DNA of 64,000 nucleotides from Microbacterium saccharophilum (GCF_007992455.1 NZ_BKAH01000002.1:124001-188000); one strand, 5' to 3'. Shown: positions 16,288-24,801, counted from the first letter of the stretch. Program-made: numbers and translations. Notes: generated by a model from the letters alone, not told the origin.

Positions 16288-16334
16288 CTTCGCAGGGAGG
16301 TCCGACGGCGCCGCCGCCCCGACGGGGTTCGGGG

Positions 16335-16340
16335 TATACA
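16335..16340 (+). promoter_or_regulatory. -10 element TATACA, leaderless-type
   Basis: TATACA ends 6 nt before the ATG at 16347, the same spacing seen at many genes here. It indicates a transcript beginning at the start codon of the Nudix-like gene. Confidence 0.6.
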
Positions 16341-16346
16341 TGAGGC

Positions 16347-17015
16347 ATGGCCGTCCGCACCCCCGATCCCGATCCGAACGAGCGCGACGACGACGGCGAG
16401 CCGCGTGACCCGCTGCGCGGACTCGACTCGACGTTCGACCGTCCCGGGCACCCCGGCGGCGAAGGGTCGTTCGGCTCGGGCGGCCGGGGCGCGGCGCGGA
16501 ACCCCGCGTGGCTCTCCGACATCGAACTCGCCGAGGCGCGCCGCCGCCTGCCCATGCTCTACGTGGAGGCCGTCCCGGTCCGCACCGATGGGATGGGGGC
16601 GGTGACCGAGGTCGGCATCCTGCTGCGCGCGACCCCCGTCGGGGAGATCACCCGGTCGATCGTCAGCGGCCGCGTCCGCTACGGCGAGCCGGTGCGCGAC
16701 GCCCTGTTCCGCCACCTCGAGAACGACCTGGGGCCGATGGCCTTCCCGCTCCTCCCGCCCCAGCCGGTGCCCTTCACCGTCGCGGAGTACTTCCCGATCC
16801 CCGGCGTGAGCGCCTTCCACGACGACCGGCAGCACGCCGTCTCGCTCGCGTTCGTGGTCCCCGTCACGGGTACGTGCGAGCCCCGGCAGGACGCCCTCGA
16901 GGTCACCTGGATGACGCCGGAGGAAGCCTGCTCGGACGCCCTCGCCGCCGAGATGGAGGGTGGCCGCTCGACCCTCGTCCGCCTGGCCCTCGCCTCGGTC
17001 GGCGCCCTGCGCTGA
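16347..17015 (+). CDS. DUF4916 Nudix-like protein with degenerate Nudix box
   Basis: The 222-residue protein has a disordered, acidic and Gly-rich N-terminus (about 1-50) and then a Nudix fold. The Nudix box region GRVRYGEPVRDALFRHLEND keeps the first Gly, Glu and Arg at the right spacing, but the metal-binding Glu pair of the REUXEE core is replaced (Arg-His-Leu-Glu-Asn-Asp). It is therefore probably weakly active, inactive, or uses altered metal coordination. The family (DUF4916) is widespread in actinobacteria without a firm function. Further support comes from the beta strand AFVVPVTGTCEP and the closing helix typical of the fold. Confidence 0.82.
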   Translation: MAVRTPDPDPNERDDDGEPRDPLRGLDSTFDRPGHPGGEGSFGSGGRGAARNPAWLSDIELAEARRRLPMLYVEAVPVRTDGMGAVTEVGILLRATPVGEITRSIVSGRVRYGEPVRDALFRHLENDLGPMAFPLLPPQPVPFTVAEYFPIPGVSAFHDDRQHAVSLAFVVPVTGTCEPRQDALEVTWMTPEEACSDALAAEMEGGRSTLVRLALASVGALR

Positions 17016-17103
17016 GCCGCGTCCGCACGGCGGCCTCCGCCCCCGTCCGGGCGCGGGGCGCCGGCGGGCGTGTCGGGGGTCGTGCGCCGGCCCCCGCGAG
17101 CAC

Positions 17104-17109
17104 TATTCT
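17104..17109 (+). promoter_or_regulatory. Likely -10 TATTCT for the coiled-coil gene
   Basis: TATTCT stands out in a GC-rich 208-bp gap. It lies about 115 nt before the GTG at 17224, giving a real 5' leader. It directly follows a CGGGGG/CCCCCG hairpin (17074-17096) that probably ends the upstream gene. Confidence 0.5.
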
Positions 17110-17223
17110 CGATTCACCGGTGACACCCGCACCGGCCTTCCCCGGTCGCTCCTCCCCCCGCGACGCACCCGGTCCGTCCGATGCCGCGATGCTGCCTGCG
17201 ACCGCGCGACACATCGGAGACCC

Positions 17224-18552
17224 GTGAGCGACCAGACCCCCACCGACGACCCCTCCGCGTTCGATCAGCTGCTCGGCGCCGGCTCCGCCGCCTCGTTCAC
17301 GACCGGCTTCCGCGGCTACGACAAGGACGAGGTGGATGCCGCGATCGCCGACCTCACGCGGCGGCAGGCGGCGCAGGCCGACGAGGTCGCACGCCTGAAG
17401 GACGCGCACCACCGGGTGACCCTCACGGCCGGCGCGGGGGCGCGGCGGATCGAGGAGCTCGAGGAGCAGGTCGCACTGCTCACGGCCCAGGCGGCCACCG
17501 CGGAGGACCGGGTGCAGACGCTCAGCGACGAGCTGCTCGCCACCGGCGGCGAGTCGGTCGCGCGGCAGCGGTTCGAAGAGGTGCTCCACGTCGCCGAGGA
17601 GCAGGCAGGCGTGCTGATCCGGAACGCGACGGTCCAGGCCGAGCGCCTGCTGGCCGCCGCGCACGAGGAGATCCTGGCCCGCCGCGCGGAGGCGCAGGCC
17701 GACGCCGAGGCGATCGTCGCCCGCGCGGAGCACGACGCCCAGCAGGCGCGGCTGCGCATCGACACCGAGCTGACCGCGCATGAGGCGCAGCTCGAGCGCG
17801 AGCGGACGCACGCGGCCGAGAAGGTCGCCCAGGCGGAGCGGGAGGCGGCGGCGATCCGCACCGAGGCCGAGAAGGGCGCGGCGGCGCTGCGGTCGATGAC
17901 GGCGCGCGAGGCCGAGCGCACGCGGGCCGAAGCCGAGGAGGCCGTCCGGCAGCTGCGCGTGCGCGCCCTCGAGTTCGAGGAGTCGCTCACCCGCCGGCAG
18001 GACGACGCGCAGCAGGAGTTCCTCGTCCTGCACAACCAGGCGGTCGCGCACGCCGAGCGCATCACGCAGGACGCAAACGACCAGGTCGCCGCCTCGCTCG
18101 AGCACGCACAGCGCGTCGCAGGGAAGGCCGACGACTTCGAGCGGCTGATGCGGGCGCAGGCCCAGCAGATCGAAGCGGATGCCGCGGCGCGCGCCCGGGA
18201 GACGCTCGAGCGCGCGCGGGTGAAGTCGCAGAAGATCATCGACACCGTCACGAACCACTCGCAGGCTGTGCTCCGGGATGCGGAGGACCGCACGCGTGCG
18301 CTGCGCTGGCAGCAGCATCAGCTGACGAGCTTCATGGCCGAGGTCAGGGAGCTCATGCGCACCGACGTCCTCGGCGGCGCCGAGGCGCTGTCCGCGGAGG
18401 ACGCCGCCGCGATCGAGGCGGTCGTCTCCGTCGAGGAGGCGGTTGCCGTCGAACTCGCCGACACGGTCGCGGAGATCCAGGGGGAGTCCGGCCGGGACGG
18501 CGACGCCGCAGCGGGCACCGCGGACGCCGAGGGCGAGCCGACGCCGGTCTGA
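17224..18552 (+). CDS. DivIVA-like coiled-coil cytoskeletal protein
   Basis: The 442-residue protein starts with a DivIVA-type N-terminal motif (FTTGFRGYDKDEVDAAIADL, about residues 22-41), the part that binds curved membrane in DivIVA. It continues as nearly unbroken coiled coil to about residue 370, rich in Ala, Glu, Arg and Gln, with an acidic C-terminal tail. DivIVA/Wag31, Scy and FilP relatives organise polar growth and division in actinobacteria. At this length it is longer than Wag31 and closer to a scaffold. A GTG start gives the motif at the expected distance. It is monocistronic: terminator hairpin after it, own promoter before it. Confidence 0.85.
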   Translation: MSDQTPTDDPSAFDQLLGAGSAASFTTGFRGYDKDEVDAAIADLTRRQAAQADEVARLKDAHHRVTLTAGAGARRIEELEEQVALLTAQAATAEDRVQTLSDELLATGGESVARQRFEEVLHVAEEQAGVLIRNATVQAERLLAAAHEEILARRAEAQADAEAIVARAEHDAQQARLRIDTELTAHEAQLERERTHAAEKVAQAEREAAAIRTEAEKGAAALRSMTAREAERTRAEAEEAVRQLRVRALEFEESLTRRQDDAQQEFLVLHNQAVAHAERITQDANDQVAASLEHAQRVAGKADDFERLMRAQAQQIEADAAARARETLERARVKSQKIIDTVTNHSQAVLRDAEDRTRALRWQQHQLTSFMAEVRELMRTDVLGGAEALSAEDAAAIEAVVSVEEAVAVELADTVAEIQGESGRDGDAAAGTADAEGEPTPV

Positions 18553-18565
18553 CGCCGGTCATGAC

Positions 18566-18598
18566 GCGGCGCCGAGCCCGCGAGGGACCCGGCGCCGC
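18566..18598. terminator. Bidirectional terminator hairpin
   Basis: GCGGCGCCG (18566-18574) and CGGCGCCGC (18590-18598) form a perfect 9-bp stem in the 58-bp gap between the convergent coiled-coil and SDR genes. Confidence 0.6.
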
Positions 18599-18610
18599 GG
18601 ATGACGTCGA

Positions 18611-19348
18611 TCAGCCGGCGGTGTATCCGCCGTCGGCGACGAACTCCGCGCCCGTCGCGAAGCTGGCATCGTCGCTGGCGACGAACGCGATGAGGGCGGC
18701 GATCTCCTCGGGGCGTCCGAGGCGCCCCATCGGGGTGCCGGCGATGAGCGCGTCGCGGTCGGTCTCGCCGAGGATGGGCGTGTCGATGAATCCGGGGTGC
18801 ACGGAGTTGACGCGGACGCCCTCCTTCGCCCAGCCGAGCGCGGTGGTCTTGGTGAGCAGTCGCACGGCGCCCTTCGCGGCGTGATACGCGGGGCTCACGC
18901 CCGAGCCGACGATGCCGTACATCGAGCTGATGTTGACGACCGCGCCGTTCCCGCTGGCCTTCAGCGCGGCGGCGGCGGCCTTCATCCCGAGGAAGACGCT
19001 CGTCTGCGTGACGGCGACGACCTTGTCCCACGTCTGCGAGGTGGTGACTTCGAGCGGCTCGGTGTCGCCGATGCCGGCGTTGTTGACGAGGACGTCCAGG
19101 CGCCCGTGCCGATCGAGGACCGTGGCCACCGCGGAGGCCCAGCCGTCTTCGCTCGTGACGTCGAGGTGGACGAAGGACGCCGACCCGCCGTGGGACTGGA
19201 TCTCAGTGACGACGGCAGCGCCGGCGTCATCCTGCAGGTCGGCGATCACGACCGTCCCGCCCTCGGCGGCGATGCGCTTCGCGGTCTCCTTGCCGATTCC
19301 GCTCGCGCCTCCGGTGATGAGTGCGACGCGGCCTTCGTAACGAGTCAT
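18611..19348 (-). CDS. SDR family oxidoreductase
   Basis: The 245-residue classical short-chain dehydrogenase has the nucleotide motif GGASGIGKE, DVTSEDGW (adenine side), NNAGIGDTEPLE, an active-site Ser in ISSMYG, the Tyr/Lys pair in SPAYHAAKGAV, and PGFIDTP. It resembles glucose/3-alpha-hydroxysteroid-type NAD(P) dehydrogenases; the substrate cannot be read from the sequence. The start at 19348 has RBS GAGGAAG 4 nt upstream. An AT-rich palindromic operator lies 69-88 bp upstream, so the gene is probably controlled by a local regulator not present in the window. Confidence 0.93.
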   Translation of the reverse strand: MTRYEGRVALITGGASGIGKETAKRIAAEGGTVVIADLQDDAGAAVVTEIQSHGGSASFVHLDVTSEDGWASAVATVLDRHGRLDVLVNNAGIGDTEPLEVTTSQTWDKVVAVTQTSVFLGMKAAAAALKASGNGAVVNISSMYGIVGSGVSPAYHAAKGAVRLLTKTTALGWAKEGVRVNSVHPGFIDTPILGETDRDALIAGTPMGRLGRPEEIAALIAFVASDDASFATGAEFVADGGYTAG

Positions 19349-19416
19349 GATCTTCCTCTCTGTCGATGGTCCGACCCGGGGTCGGCGATCACAGACGACA
19401 ACGAGGAAGAAGAGAT

Positions 19417-19436
19417 ATCTATTCCAATGAATAGAT
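19417..19436 (-). promoter_or_regulatory. AT-rich palindromic operator ATCTATTC-CAAT-GAATAGAT
   Basis: A perfect 8-bp inverted repeat with a 4-bp centre sits in an island of unusually AT-rich DNA (about 19405-19440) upstream of the SDR gene. Size and form match MarR/TetR-type operators. On the minus strand the repeat also contains TATTCA and TAGATA, so it probably overlaps the promoter. Confidence 0.7.
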
Positions 19437-19472
19437 TTGGCGGAGCGTCGCGGTGTCCGGCGGAGGGCGCGG

Positions 19473-20540
19473 TCAGGCGGTCGTGAGGCGCGACAGCTCC
19501 GCGACGAACGCGTCCACGTCGTCGGCGTGCGTGTCGAACGAGCACATCCAGCGCACCTCGTTGCGCGCGGCATCCCAGTCGTAGAAGCGGAAGCTCTCGC
19601 GCAGGGCGTCGGCCACCCCGTCGGGCAGCGTCGCGAAGACGCCGTTGGACTGCGTCGGCTGCGTGAAAGCGACGCCGCGGATCGAGCCGTCCGCGATGCC
19701 GGCCTCCACCTCGGCGCGCAGGCGGGCCGCCATCGCGTTGGAGTGCCGGGCGTTGCGCAGGTACAGGTCGCCCTCCAGCAGCGCGATGAGCTGCGCCGAG
19801 ACGAAGCGCATCTTGGAGGACAGCTGCATGTTGAGCTTCCGCAGGAAGATCAGGCCTTCGGATGCCGCCGGCTCGAGCACGACGACCGCCTCGGCGCCGA
19901 GCGCGCCGTTCTTCGTGCCGCCGAAGCTCAGCACGTCGACGCCGACGTCGCGCGTGAAGGCCCGCAGCGGGAGGTCGAGGGCGGCGGCGGCGTTGGAGAT
20001 GCGGGCGCCGTCCAGATGGACGCGCATCCCGAGGCCGTGGGCGTGGTCGGCGATCGCGCGGATCTCGTCCGGCGTGTAGAGGGTGCCGAGCTCGGTGGAC
20101 TGCGTGATCGACACGACGAGCGGCTGCGCGCGGTGCTCGTCGCCCCAGCCCCAGGCCTCGCGGTCGATGAGCTCGGGGGTGAGCTTCCCGTCGTCGGTGG
20201 GGACGTTCAGGATCTTGATGCCGGCCACGCGCTCCGGAGCGCCGCCCTCGTCCACGTTGATGTGGGCGGTGTATGCCGCGACCACGGCGCCCCACCGGGG
20301 GAGCATCGACTGCAGACCCGTCACGTTGGCGCCGGTGCCGTTGAAGACCGGGAACGCCTGGACGCCCTCGCCGAAGTGCTGCGCGAAGACCTCCTGCAGC
20401 CGGGCGGTGTACGCGTCCTCGCCGTAGGCGATCTGGTGTCCGTCGTTCGCGGCGCCGATCGCGGCGAGGATCTCGGGGTGCACGCCGGAGTAGTTGTCGG
20501 AGGCGAAGCCGCGGACGGCGGTGTCGTGGAGGGTGCTCAC
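19473..20540 (-). CDS. Low-specificity L-threonine aldolase family protein
   Basis: The 355-residue PLP enzyme (fold type I) has SDNYSGVHPEILAAI at its N-terminus, FNGTGANV (cofactor phosphate loop), VHLDGARISNAAAAL (the Asp that holds the pyridine nitrogen), and SFGGTKNGALGAEAVV with the Schiff-base Lys. It cleaves L-threonine/allo-threonine to glycine and acetaldehyde. The GTG at 20540 is preferred to the ATG at 20546 because the -10 TAGGCT (20549-20554, minus strand) lies 8 nt before the GTG but only 2 nt before the ATG. Its promoter region is shared with the divergent MFS gene. Confidence 0.93.
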   Translation of the reverse strand: MSTLHDTAVRGFASDNYSGVHPEILAAIGAANDGHQIAYGEDAYTARLQEVFAQHFGEGVQAFPVFNGTGANVTGLQSMLPRWGAVVAAYTAHINVDEGGAPERVAGIKILNVPTDDGKLTPELIDREAWGWGDEHRAQPLVVSITQSTELGTLYTPDEIRAIADHAHGLGMRVHLDGARISNAAAALDLPLRAFTRDVGVDVLSFGGTKNGALGAEAVVVLEPAASEGLIFLRKLNMQLSSKMRFVSAQLIALLEGDLYLRNARHSNAMAARLRAEVEAGIADGSIRGVAFTQPTQSNGVFATLPDGVADALRESFRFYDWDAARNEVRWMCSFDTHADDVDAFVAELSRLTTA

Positions 20541-20610
20541 GAGCATCCAGCCTAGTTCTCGGGGCCCGCCCCCTCGCCGATCCCCCCTCGCCGATGTCGG
20601 TGCCGGCGCG

Positions 20611-20616
20611 TACCCT
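20611..20616 (+). promoter_or_regulatory. -10 element TACCCT, leaderless-type
   Basis: TACCCT lies 6 nt before the ATG at 20623, with no Shine-Dalgarno sequence in between. Confidence 0.55.
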
Positions 20617-20622
20617 CGCGGT

Positions 20623-22095
20623 ATGTCCGACGATCTCCGTCCCGACATCGATCCCGCCGCCGCGGCCGACGCGACCGCCGGCGCCTCGCGCCTGGCCCCG
20701 CCCGGGGGTGAGCGGACGTTCCTGCACGTCCTGGTCAACACGGCCGCCGCCAACGTCACGACCAGCTTCCTGTGGTTCGCGCTGACGTTCTGGGTCTACA
20801 TCGAGACCGAGTCGGTCCTCGCGACCGGCATCATCGGCGGGGCGTACATGCTCCTCCTCGCGATCTTCGGCATGGTCTTCGGCACCCTCGTCGACCGGCA
20901 CCGGAAGCACCGGGTCATGGTGGTCTCCGCCCTCGCGACGCTCGCGGCGTTCCTGATCGCCGGCGCCCTGTACCTCGCCCAGCCCGAGTCGGCGCTGCTC
21001 GACCTCGGCGGCCCGTGGTTCTGGCTGTTCTCGGGCATCATCCTCGCCGGTGCCGTCGTCGAGAACCTCCGGAACATCGCGCTGTCGACCACGGTGACGC
21101 TGCTGATCCCCGTCGAACGGCATGCCAATGCGAACGGCCTCGTCGGCACGGTCCAGGGTCTCGCGTTCCTCGTGACGAGCGTCTTCTCCGGCTTGTCGAT
21201 CGGGCTCCTCGGCATGGGGTGGACGCTCGTCATCGCCATCGTCATGACGGCGCTGGCGCTGCTGCACCTGCTCACGATCCGCGTCCCCGAGGACCAGCCG
21301 GAGCGGGACGGGACGGCGAAGGCCGTCGACGTGCGCGGGGCCGCCCTCGCGATCCGCGCCGTGCCGGGACTGTTCGCGCTGATCATCTTCTCGACGTTCA
21401 ACAACCTCATCGGCGGCGTCTACATGGCGCTCATGGACCCGTACGGGCTGACGCTGTTCCCCGTCGAGTGGTGGGGCGTCGTCCTCGCCATCGGATCGAC
21501 CGGCTTCCTCGTCGGCGGCGGCATCATCGCCGCCAAGGGCCTCGGCCGGAACCCCATCCGCACCCTCCTCGTCGTCGTCATCGCCATGGGCGCCCTGGGC
21601 GCGCTCTTCACGATCCGCGAATGGGGCTGGCTCTACGCGGTCGGGATCTGGATGTACATGGCACTCGTGCCGGCGGCCGAGGCCGCCGAGCAGACCGTCA
21701 TCCAGAAGGTCGTGCCGTTCGAGAAGCAGGGCCGGGTGTTCGGCGCGGCGACCGCGCTGGAGGTCTCCGCGGCGCCCATCACGTCGTTCCTGATCGCGCC
21801 GATCGCGCAGTTCTGGGTCATCCCGTACATGCGCAGCGACGCCGGGTCCGACGCCTGGGGCTGGCTCCTCGGCGAGGGCGAAGCCCGCGGCATCGCCCTC
21901 GTGTTCCTCTTCGCCGGCCTGATCATGATCGTCTTCGGCGCGCTGGCGTTCCTCACGAGGTCCTACCGCGTGCTCTCCGCGGAGTACGCCGAGGCGCCGG
22001 GATCCGCGCCGGCCGGCGGGGAGACCGGCCCGCCGGCGTCGTCCCGCGAAGCGATGGGCGGCGTCGCCGGCGGCGGTGGTGGCGGTCAGTCCTGA
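20623..22095 (+). CDS. MFS transporter
   Basis: The 490-residue protein has 12 predicted membrane helices from about residue 40 to 450, with the MFS loop 2-3 motif GTLVDRHRKHRVM (about 88-100) and a matching charge pattern between the halves. The N-terminal 30 residues and the last 30 (Gly-rich) are cytosolic and low complexity. The family resembles the MFS_3/EntS-type exporters. Substrate unknown. It converges with the SDR gene that follows; their stop codons overlap by 10 bp. Confidence 0.9.
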   Translation: MSDDLRPDIDPAAAADATAGASRLAPPGGERTFLHVLVNTAAANVTTSFLWFALTFWVYIETESVLATGIIGGAYMLLLAIFGMVFGTLVDRHRKHRVMVVSALATLAAFLIAGALYLAQPESALLDLGGPWFWLFSGIILAGAVVENLRNIALSTTVTLLIPVERHANANGLVGTVQGLAFLVTSVFSGLSIGLLGMGWTLVIAIVMTALALLHLLTIRVPEDQPERDGTAKAVDVRGAALAIRAVPGLFALIIFSTFNNLIGGVYMALMDPYGLTLFPVEWWGVVLAIGSTGFLVGGGIIAAKGLGRNPIRTLLVVVIAMGALGALFTIREWGWLYAVGIWMYMALVPAAEAAEQTVIQKVVPFEKQGRVFGAATALEVSAAPITSFLIAPIAQFWVIPYMRSDAGSDAWGWLLGEGEARGIALVFLFAGLIMIVFGALAFLTRSYRVLSAEYAEAPGSAPAGGETGPPASSREAMGGVAGGGGGGQS

Positions 22096-22796
22096 CCGAG
22101 CGTGCGGATCGTGTCGTTGACGCTCGCGGCATCCGCGTCCCACAGCGCGGCGAAGCGTTCGGCGAGGTCGTCCTCGAGACCGGCGAGCGCCTTCGCGCGG
22201 AAGACGACGGCGGCCGCCCGCAGGGGAGCCTGCTCGTCGCGTGCGGCCTTGGCGAACCCCTGCGCGACGGCCCGCGTCCACGCCTCGGAGGCGGCCTTGA
22301 CCGCGGCGTAGTTGGCGCCGCCCGCGAGGGGACGCGCCACGGCGGTGGACGAGACGATCGCGAGGCGTGCCGCATCCGAGGCCCGCAGGTCGGCGTCGAA
22401 GGCGCGTGTGACGTGGCGGAGCGCGGTGAGCCCGCGCTCGAGGAACCGGTAGTCCTCGTCGCTCTGGCCGGCCAGGCCCCCGCCGCCGCGCCAGCCGCCG
22501 ACCAGGTGCAGGATGCCGTCGGCCCGAACGCCGTCCGCCCGCAGCCGCTCCGCCAGCCCCGCGACCTCCCCCTCGTCGTCGAGGTCGCACCGCTCCACGC
22601 ACACCGGCGGCGCGAGGTCGCCGGCGGCGCTCGCCGCCCCCAGGGCGAGCGCCGCCAGCTTCTCCGGGTCGCGGCCGACCGCGATCACCCGCGCCCCGGC
22701 CCCCGCCAGGACGCGGCATGCGGCCGCTCCGCTCGTGCTCGTGGCCCCCGCCACCAGCACGGTCCGCCCCGCGACACCGCGGGGGGAGTCAGGCAT
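22086..22796 (-). CDS. SDR family NAD(P)-binding protein, coupled to DUF6421 gene
   Basis: The 236-residue protein has the Rossmann start TVLVAGATSTSGAAACRVL (an atypical glycine loop, GATSTSG), AVGRDPEKL, an active-site Ser in IVSSTAVA and the Tyr/Lys pair NYAAVKAASEAW, so it is probably catalytic. The start overlaps the end of the DUF6421 gene by 8 nt, indicating translational coupling and a shared pathway. The substrate is unknown. Confidence 0.88.
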   Translation of the reverse strand: MPDSPRGVAGRTVLVAGATSTSGAAACRVLAGAGARVIAVGRDPEKLAALALGAASAAGDLAPPVCVERCDLDDEGEVAGLAERLRADGVRADGILHLVGGWRGGGGLAGQSDEDYRFLERGLTALRHVTRAFDADLRASDAARLAIVSSTAVARPLAGGANYAAVKAASEAWTRAVAQGFAKAARDEQAPLRAAAVVFRAKALAGLEDDLAERFAALWDADAASVNDTIRTLGQD

Positions 22797-24210
22797 CCGT
22801 TCCCCGGATGCCCGCGGTCGATTCGATGATCGGCCGCATCTTCTTCTCCAGCGCCTCGAAGAACATCGACAGCGGGAACTCGTCGTCCAGCACTGCGTCG
22901 GTGTACCCCTTCGGAGCTCCCGTGAGCACCTCATCCGGGAGGCCGCGCGCCCACGCCGAGGCGGGGTGCGGGGTGAGGGTGGCGCGGACGAGGTCGTACG
23001 CCGCGAGCCAGTGCGCGACCTTCGGCCGGTCGATCGACTCCCAGTAGAGGGCATCGATCTCGTCGGCGAGTGCGACGACGGCGGCCGGGACCTCGTCCCA
23101 GTCGAAGGCGAGCGCCGTGTCGGTCCAGTGCAGCACGCCGCGCCGGTGCAGCCAGGCGAACAGCAGCTGACCGCCGACGGCGTCGTAGTTGCGCACGCGT
23201 GCGCCCGTGATGGCGAAGCGGAAGATCCGGTCGAAGATCACGGCGTACTGCACGAGACCCGCGTGCTCGAGCATCTCGCGCTCGGTCGCCGTCGGGTCCT
23301 CGCGCGCGGCGAGGCGCTGCTCGATCGCGACGCACTCCCGGAACGCCGTCAGATCGCAGCGCAGCTCCTCCAGCGAGTACAGGAAGTACGGCATCCGCTG
23401 CTTGATCATGAACGGGTCGAACGGCAGGTCGCCGCGCATGTGCGTGCGGTCGTGGATGAGGTCCCACATCACGAACGTCTTCTCCGCGAGCGTCTGATCC
23501 TCCAGCATCCGCGCGGCGCCGGCCGGCAGGTCGAGCTTCGTGATCCCGGACGCCGCGCGCACGACGCGGCGGTAGCGGGCGGCCTCGCGGTCCTGGAAGA
23601 TCGCCCCCCACGTGAACGTCGGGATCTCGCGCATCGCGACCGTCTCCGGGAAGAGCACGGCCGAGTTGGTGTCGTACCCGGGCGTGAAGTCGATGAGCCG
23701 CAGCGAGACGAACAGGCGGTTCGTGTACTCCGTCTCGAGCCGGGCGATGAACTCCGGCCAGATGACCTCGACGAGCACCGCCTCCACGAACCGGTTCCGC
23801 GACCCGTTCTGCGTGTACATCGGGAACACGACGAGATGCGGCAGGCCGTCGATGCGGTGCTCCTGCGGCTGGAACGCCGAGAGGGAGTCGAGGAAGTCGG
23901 GCACACCGAAATCGCCCTCCGCCCAGCGGTCGAAGTCGCGCACCGACGCGGCGAGATAGGCGGCGTCGTGCGGGACGTGCGGGGCGAGTTCGTCGATCGC
24001 GCCGGTGATGTCGGCGACGAGCCGCCGCGCGGCGGGACGATCGACGGGGTCGGCGACCGAGCCGTCCTGCGCCTGCAGGGCCTGCAGCGCGGTGGCGGCG
24101 GACTTCAGCGACAGCCACGCGGGGTGGCCGGCGAGGGAACGGGCGTCCTCGACGACCTCGGGCTCGCCGATGACGGCCTGCTCCGTTGCGGGGGCGTGGC
24201 TGATGGTCAT
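22789..24210 (-). CDS. DUF6421 family protein
   Basis: The 473-residue soluble protein matches the DUF6421 family, found mostly in actinobacteria and without known function. It is rich in conserved aromatic and charged residues: FPMYTQNGSRNRFVEAV, SLRLIDFTPGYDTNSAVLFP, MWDLIHDRTHMRGDLPFDPF and DRIFRFAITGARVRNYD. The His-Asp-Arg-Thr-His motif looks like a metal or substrate site. There is no signal or membrane segment. RBS GGAGGA lies 5 nt before the ATG. It is the first gene of an operon with an SDR enzyme and is divergent from an Lrp/AsnC regulator, which suggests amino-acid-related metabolism. Confidence 0.85.
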   Translation of the reverse strand: MTISHAPATEQAVIGEPEVVEDARSLAGHPAWLSLKSAATALQALQAQDGSVADPVDRPAARRLVADITGAIDELAPHVPHDAAYLAASVRDFDRWAEGDFGVPDFLDSLSAFQPQEHRIDGLPHLVVFPMYTQNGSRNRFVEAVLVEVIWPEFIARLETEYTNRLFVSLRLIDFTPGYDTNSAVLFPETVAMREIPTFTWGAIFQDREAARYRRVVRAASGITKLDLPAGAARMLEDQTLAEKTFVMWDLIHDRTHMRGDLPFDPFMIKQRMPYFLYSLEELRCDLTAFRECVAIEQRLAAREDPTATEREMLEHAGLVQYAVIFDRIFRFAITGARVRNYDAVGGQLLFAWLHRRGVLHWTDTALAFDWDEVPAAVVALADEIDALYWESIDRPKVAHWLAAYDLVRATLTPHPASAWARGLPDEVLTGAPKGYTDAVLDDEFPLSMFFEALEKKMRPIIESTAGIRGTDA

Positions 24211-24242
24211 GAGTCCTCCGTTCGTCGCTCGCGGTTCCCGAG

Positions 24243-24300
24243 ATTCTACGGGACTTCTTCCGCCGGAGAAATCCGCAGACAGGAAGATTTCCGGTAACCT
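24243..24300. promoter_or_regulatory. Divergent promoter and candidate Lrp operator
   Basis: The 96-bp gap holds a leaderless-type -10 TAACCT (24295-24300) 6 nt before the Lrp GTG, and on the minus strand a -10 TAGAAT (24243-24248) for the DUF6421 operon. Between them an imperfect inverted repeat, CCGGAGAAATC (24263-24273) and GATTTCCGG (24286-24294), would let one bound Lrp dimer block both promoters. Confidence 0.55.
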
Positions 24301-24306
24301 GGCCCG

Positions 24307-24801
24307 GTGAGCACCCCGGACCAGCCCCACGCCGAGACGGGGCACCTCGACGACGAGATCGACGTCCAGATCGTGCGGGAGGTCTCGCGCGACGGGCGGG
24401 CGACGCTCGCGCATCTCTCGGCCGCCGTGGGGCTGTCGGTCTCCGCCGTGCAGACCCGACTGCGCCGCCTGGAGGCGCGGGGCGCCATCCGCGGCTACCG
24501 CGCCGTCGTCGACCCGGACGCCGTGGGCCGCCCGCTCGCCGCCTTCATCGAGATCACGCCCCTCGACCCTGCCCAGCCCGACAACGCGCCGGAGATGCTC
24601 GAGCACCTCGACGCCATCGAGGCGTGCCACTCGATCGCCGGCGCCGCCAGCTACATGCTGTTCGTGCGGGTGGCCGCCCCGCGGGACCTCGAGGTCCTGA
24701 TCCGCGACATCCGCCAGGCGGCATCCGTGAGCACCCGCACGACCGTCGTGCTGCAGACCTTCTTCGAGAACCGCCCCATCGAGCCGGCCCTCACCCGCTG
24801 A
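24307..24801 (+). CDS. Lrp/AsnC family transcriptional regulator
   Basis: The 164-residue protein has an N-terminal winged HTH (about 14-62; DEIDVQIVREVSRDGRATLAHLSAAVGLSVSAVQTRLRRLEARGAI) and a C-terminal RAM/AsnC ligand domain with CHSIAGAASYMLFVRV and the final helix-strand. The family senses amino acids and usually autoregulates. It faces the DUF6421-SDR operon across a shared operator region, so that operon is the most likely target. GTG start set by the -10 TAACCT 6 nt upstream. Confidence 0.93.
   Translation: MSTPDQPHAETGHLDDEIDVQIVREVSRDGRATLAHLSAAVGLSVSAVQTRLRRLEARGAIRGYRAVVDPDAVGRPLAAFIEITPLDPAQPDNAPEMLEHLDAIEACHSIAGAASYMLFVRVAAPRDLEVLIRDIRQAASVSTRTTVVLQTFFENRPIEPALTR

Noticed and set aside
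16288-16341. Upstream start (16341) for the esterase
   Set aside because: It would lie 5 bp from the divergent ATG, has no RBS and adds a low-complexity stretch not needed by the fold.
20546-20546. ATG at 20546 as the start of threonine aldolase
   Set aside because: The -10 TAGGCT would be only 2 nt away, so this ATG would lie upstream of the transcript start; the GTG at 20540 fits the leaderless rule better. It is not fully excluded.
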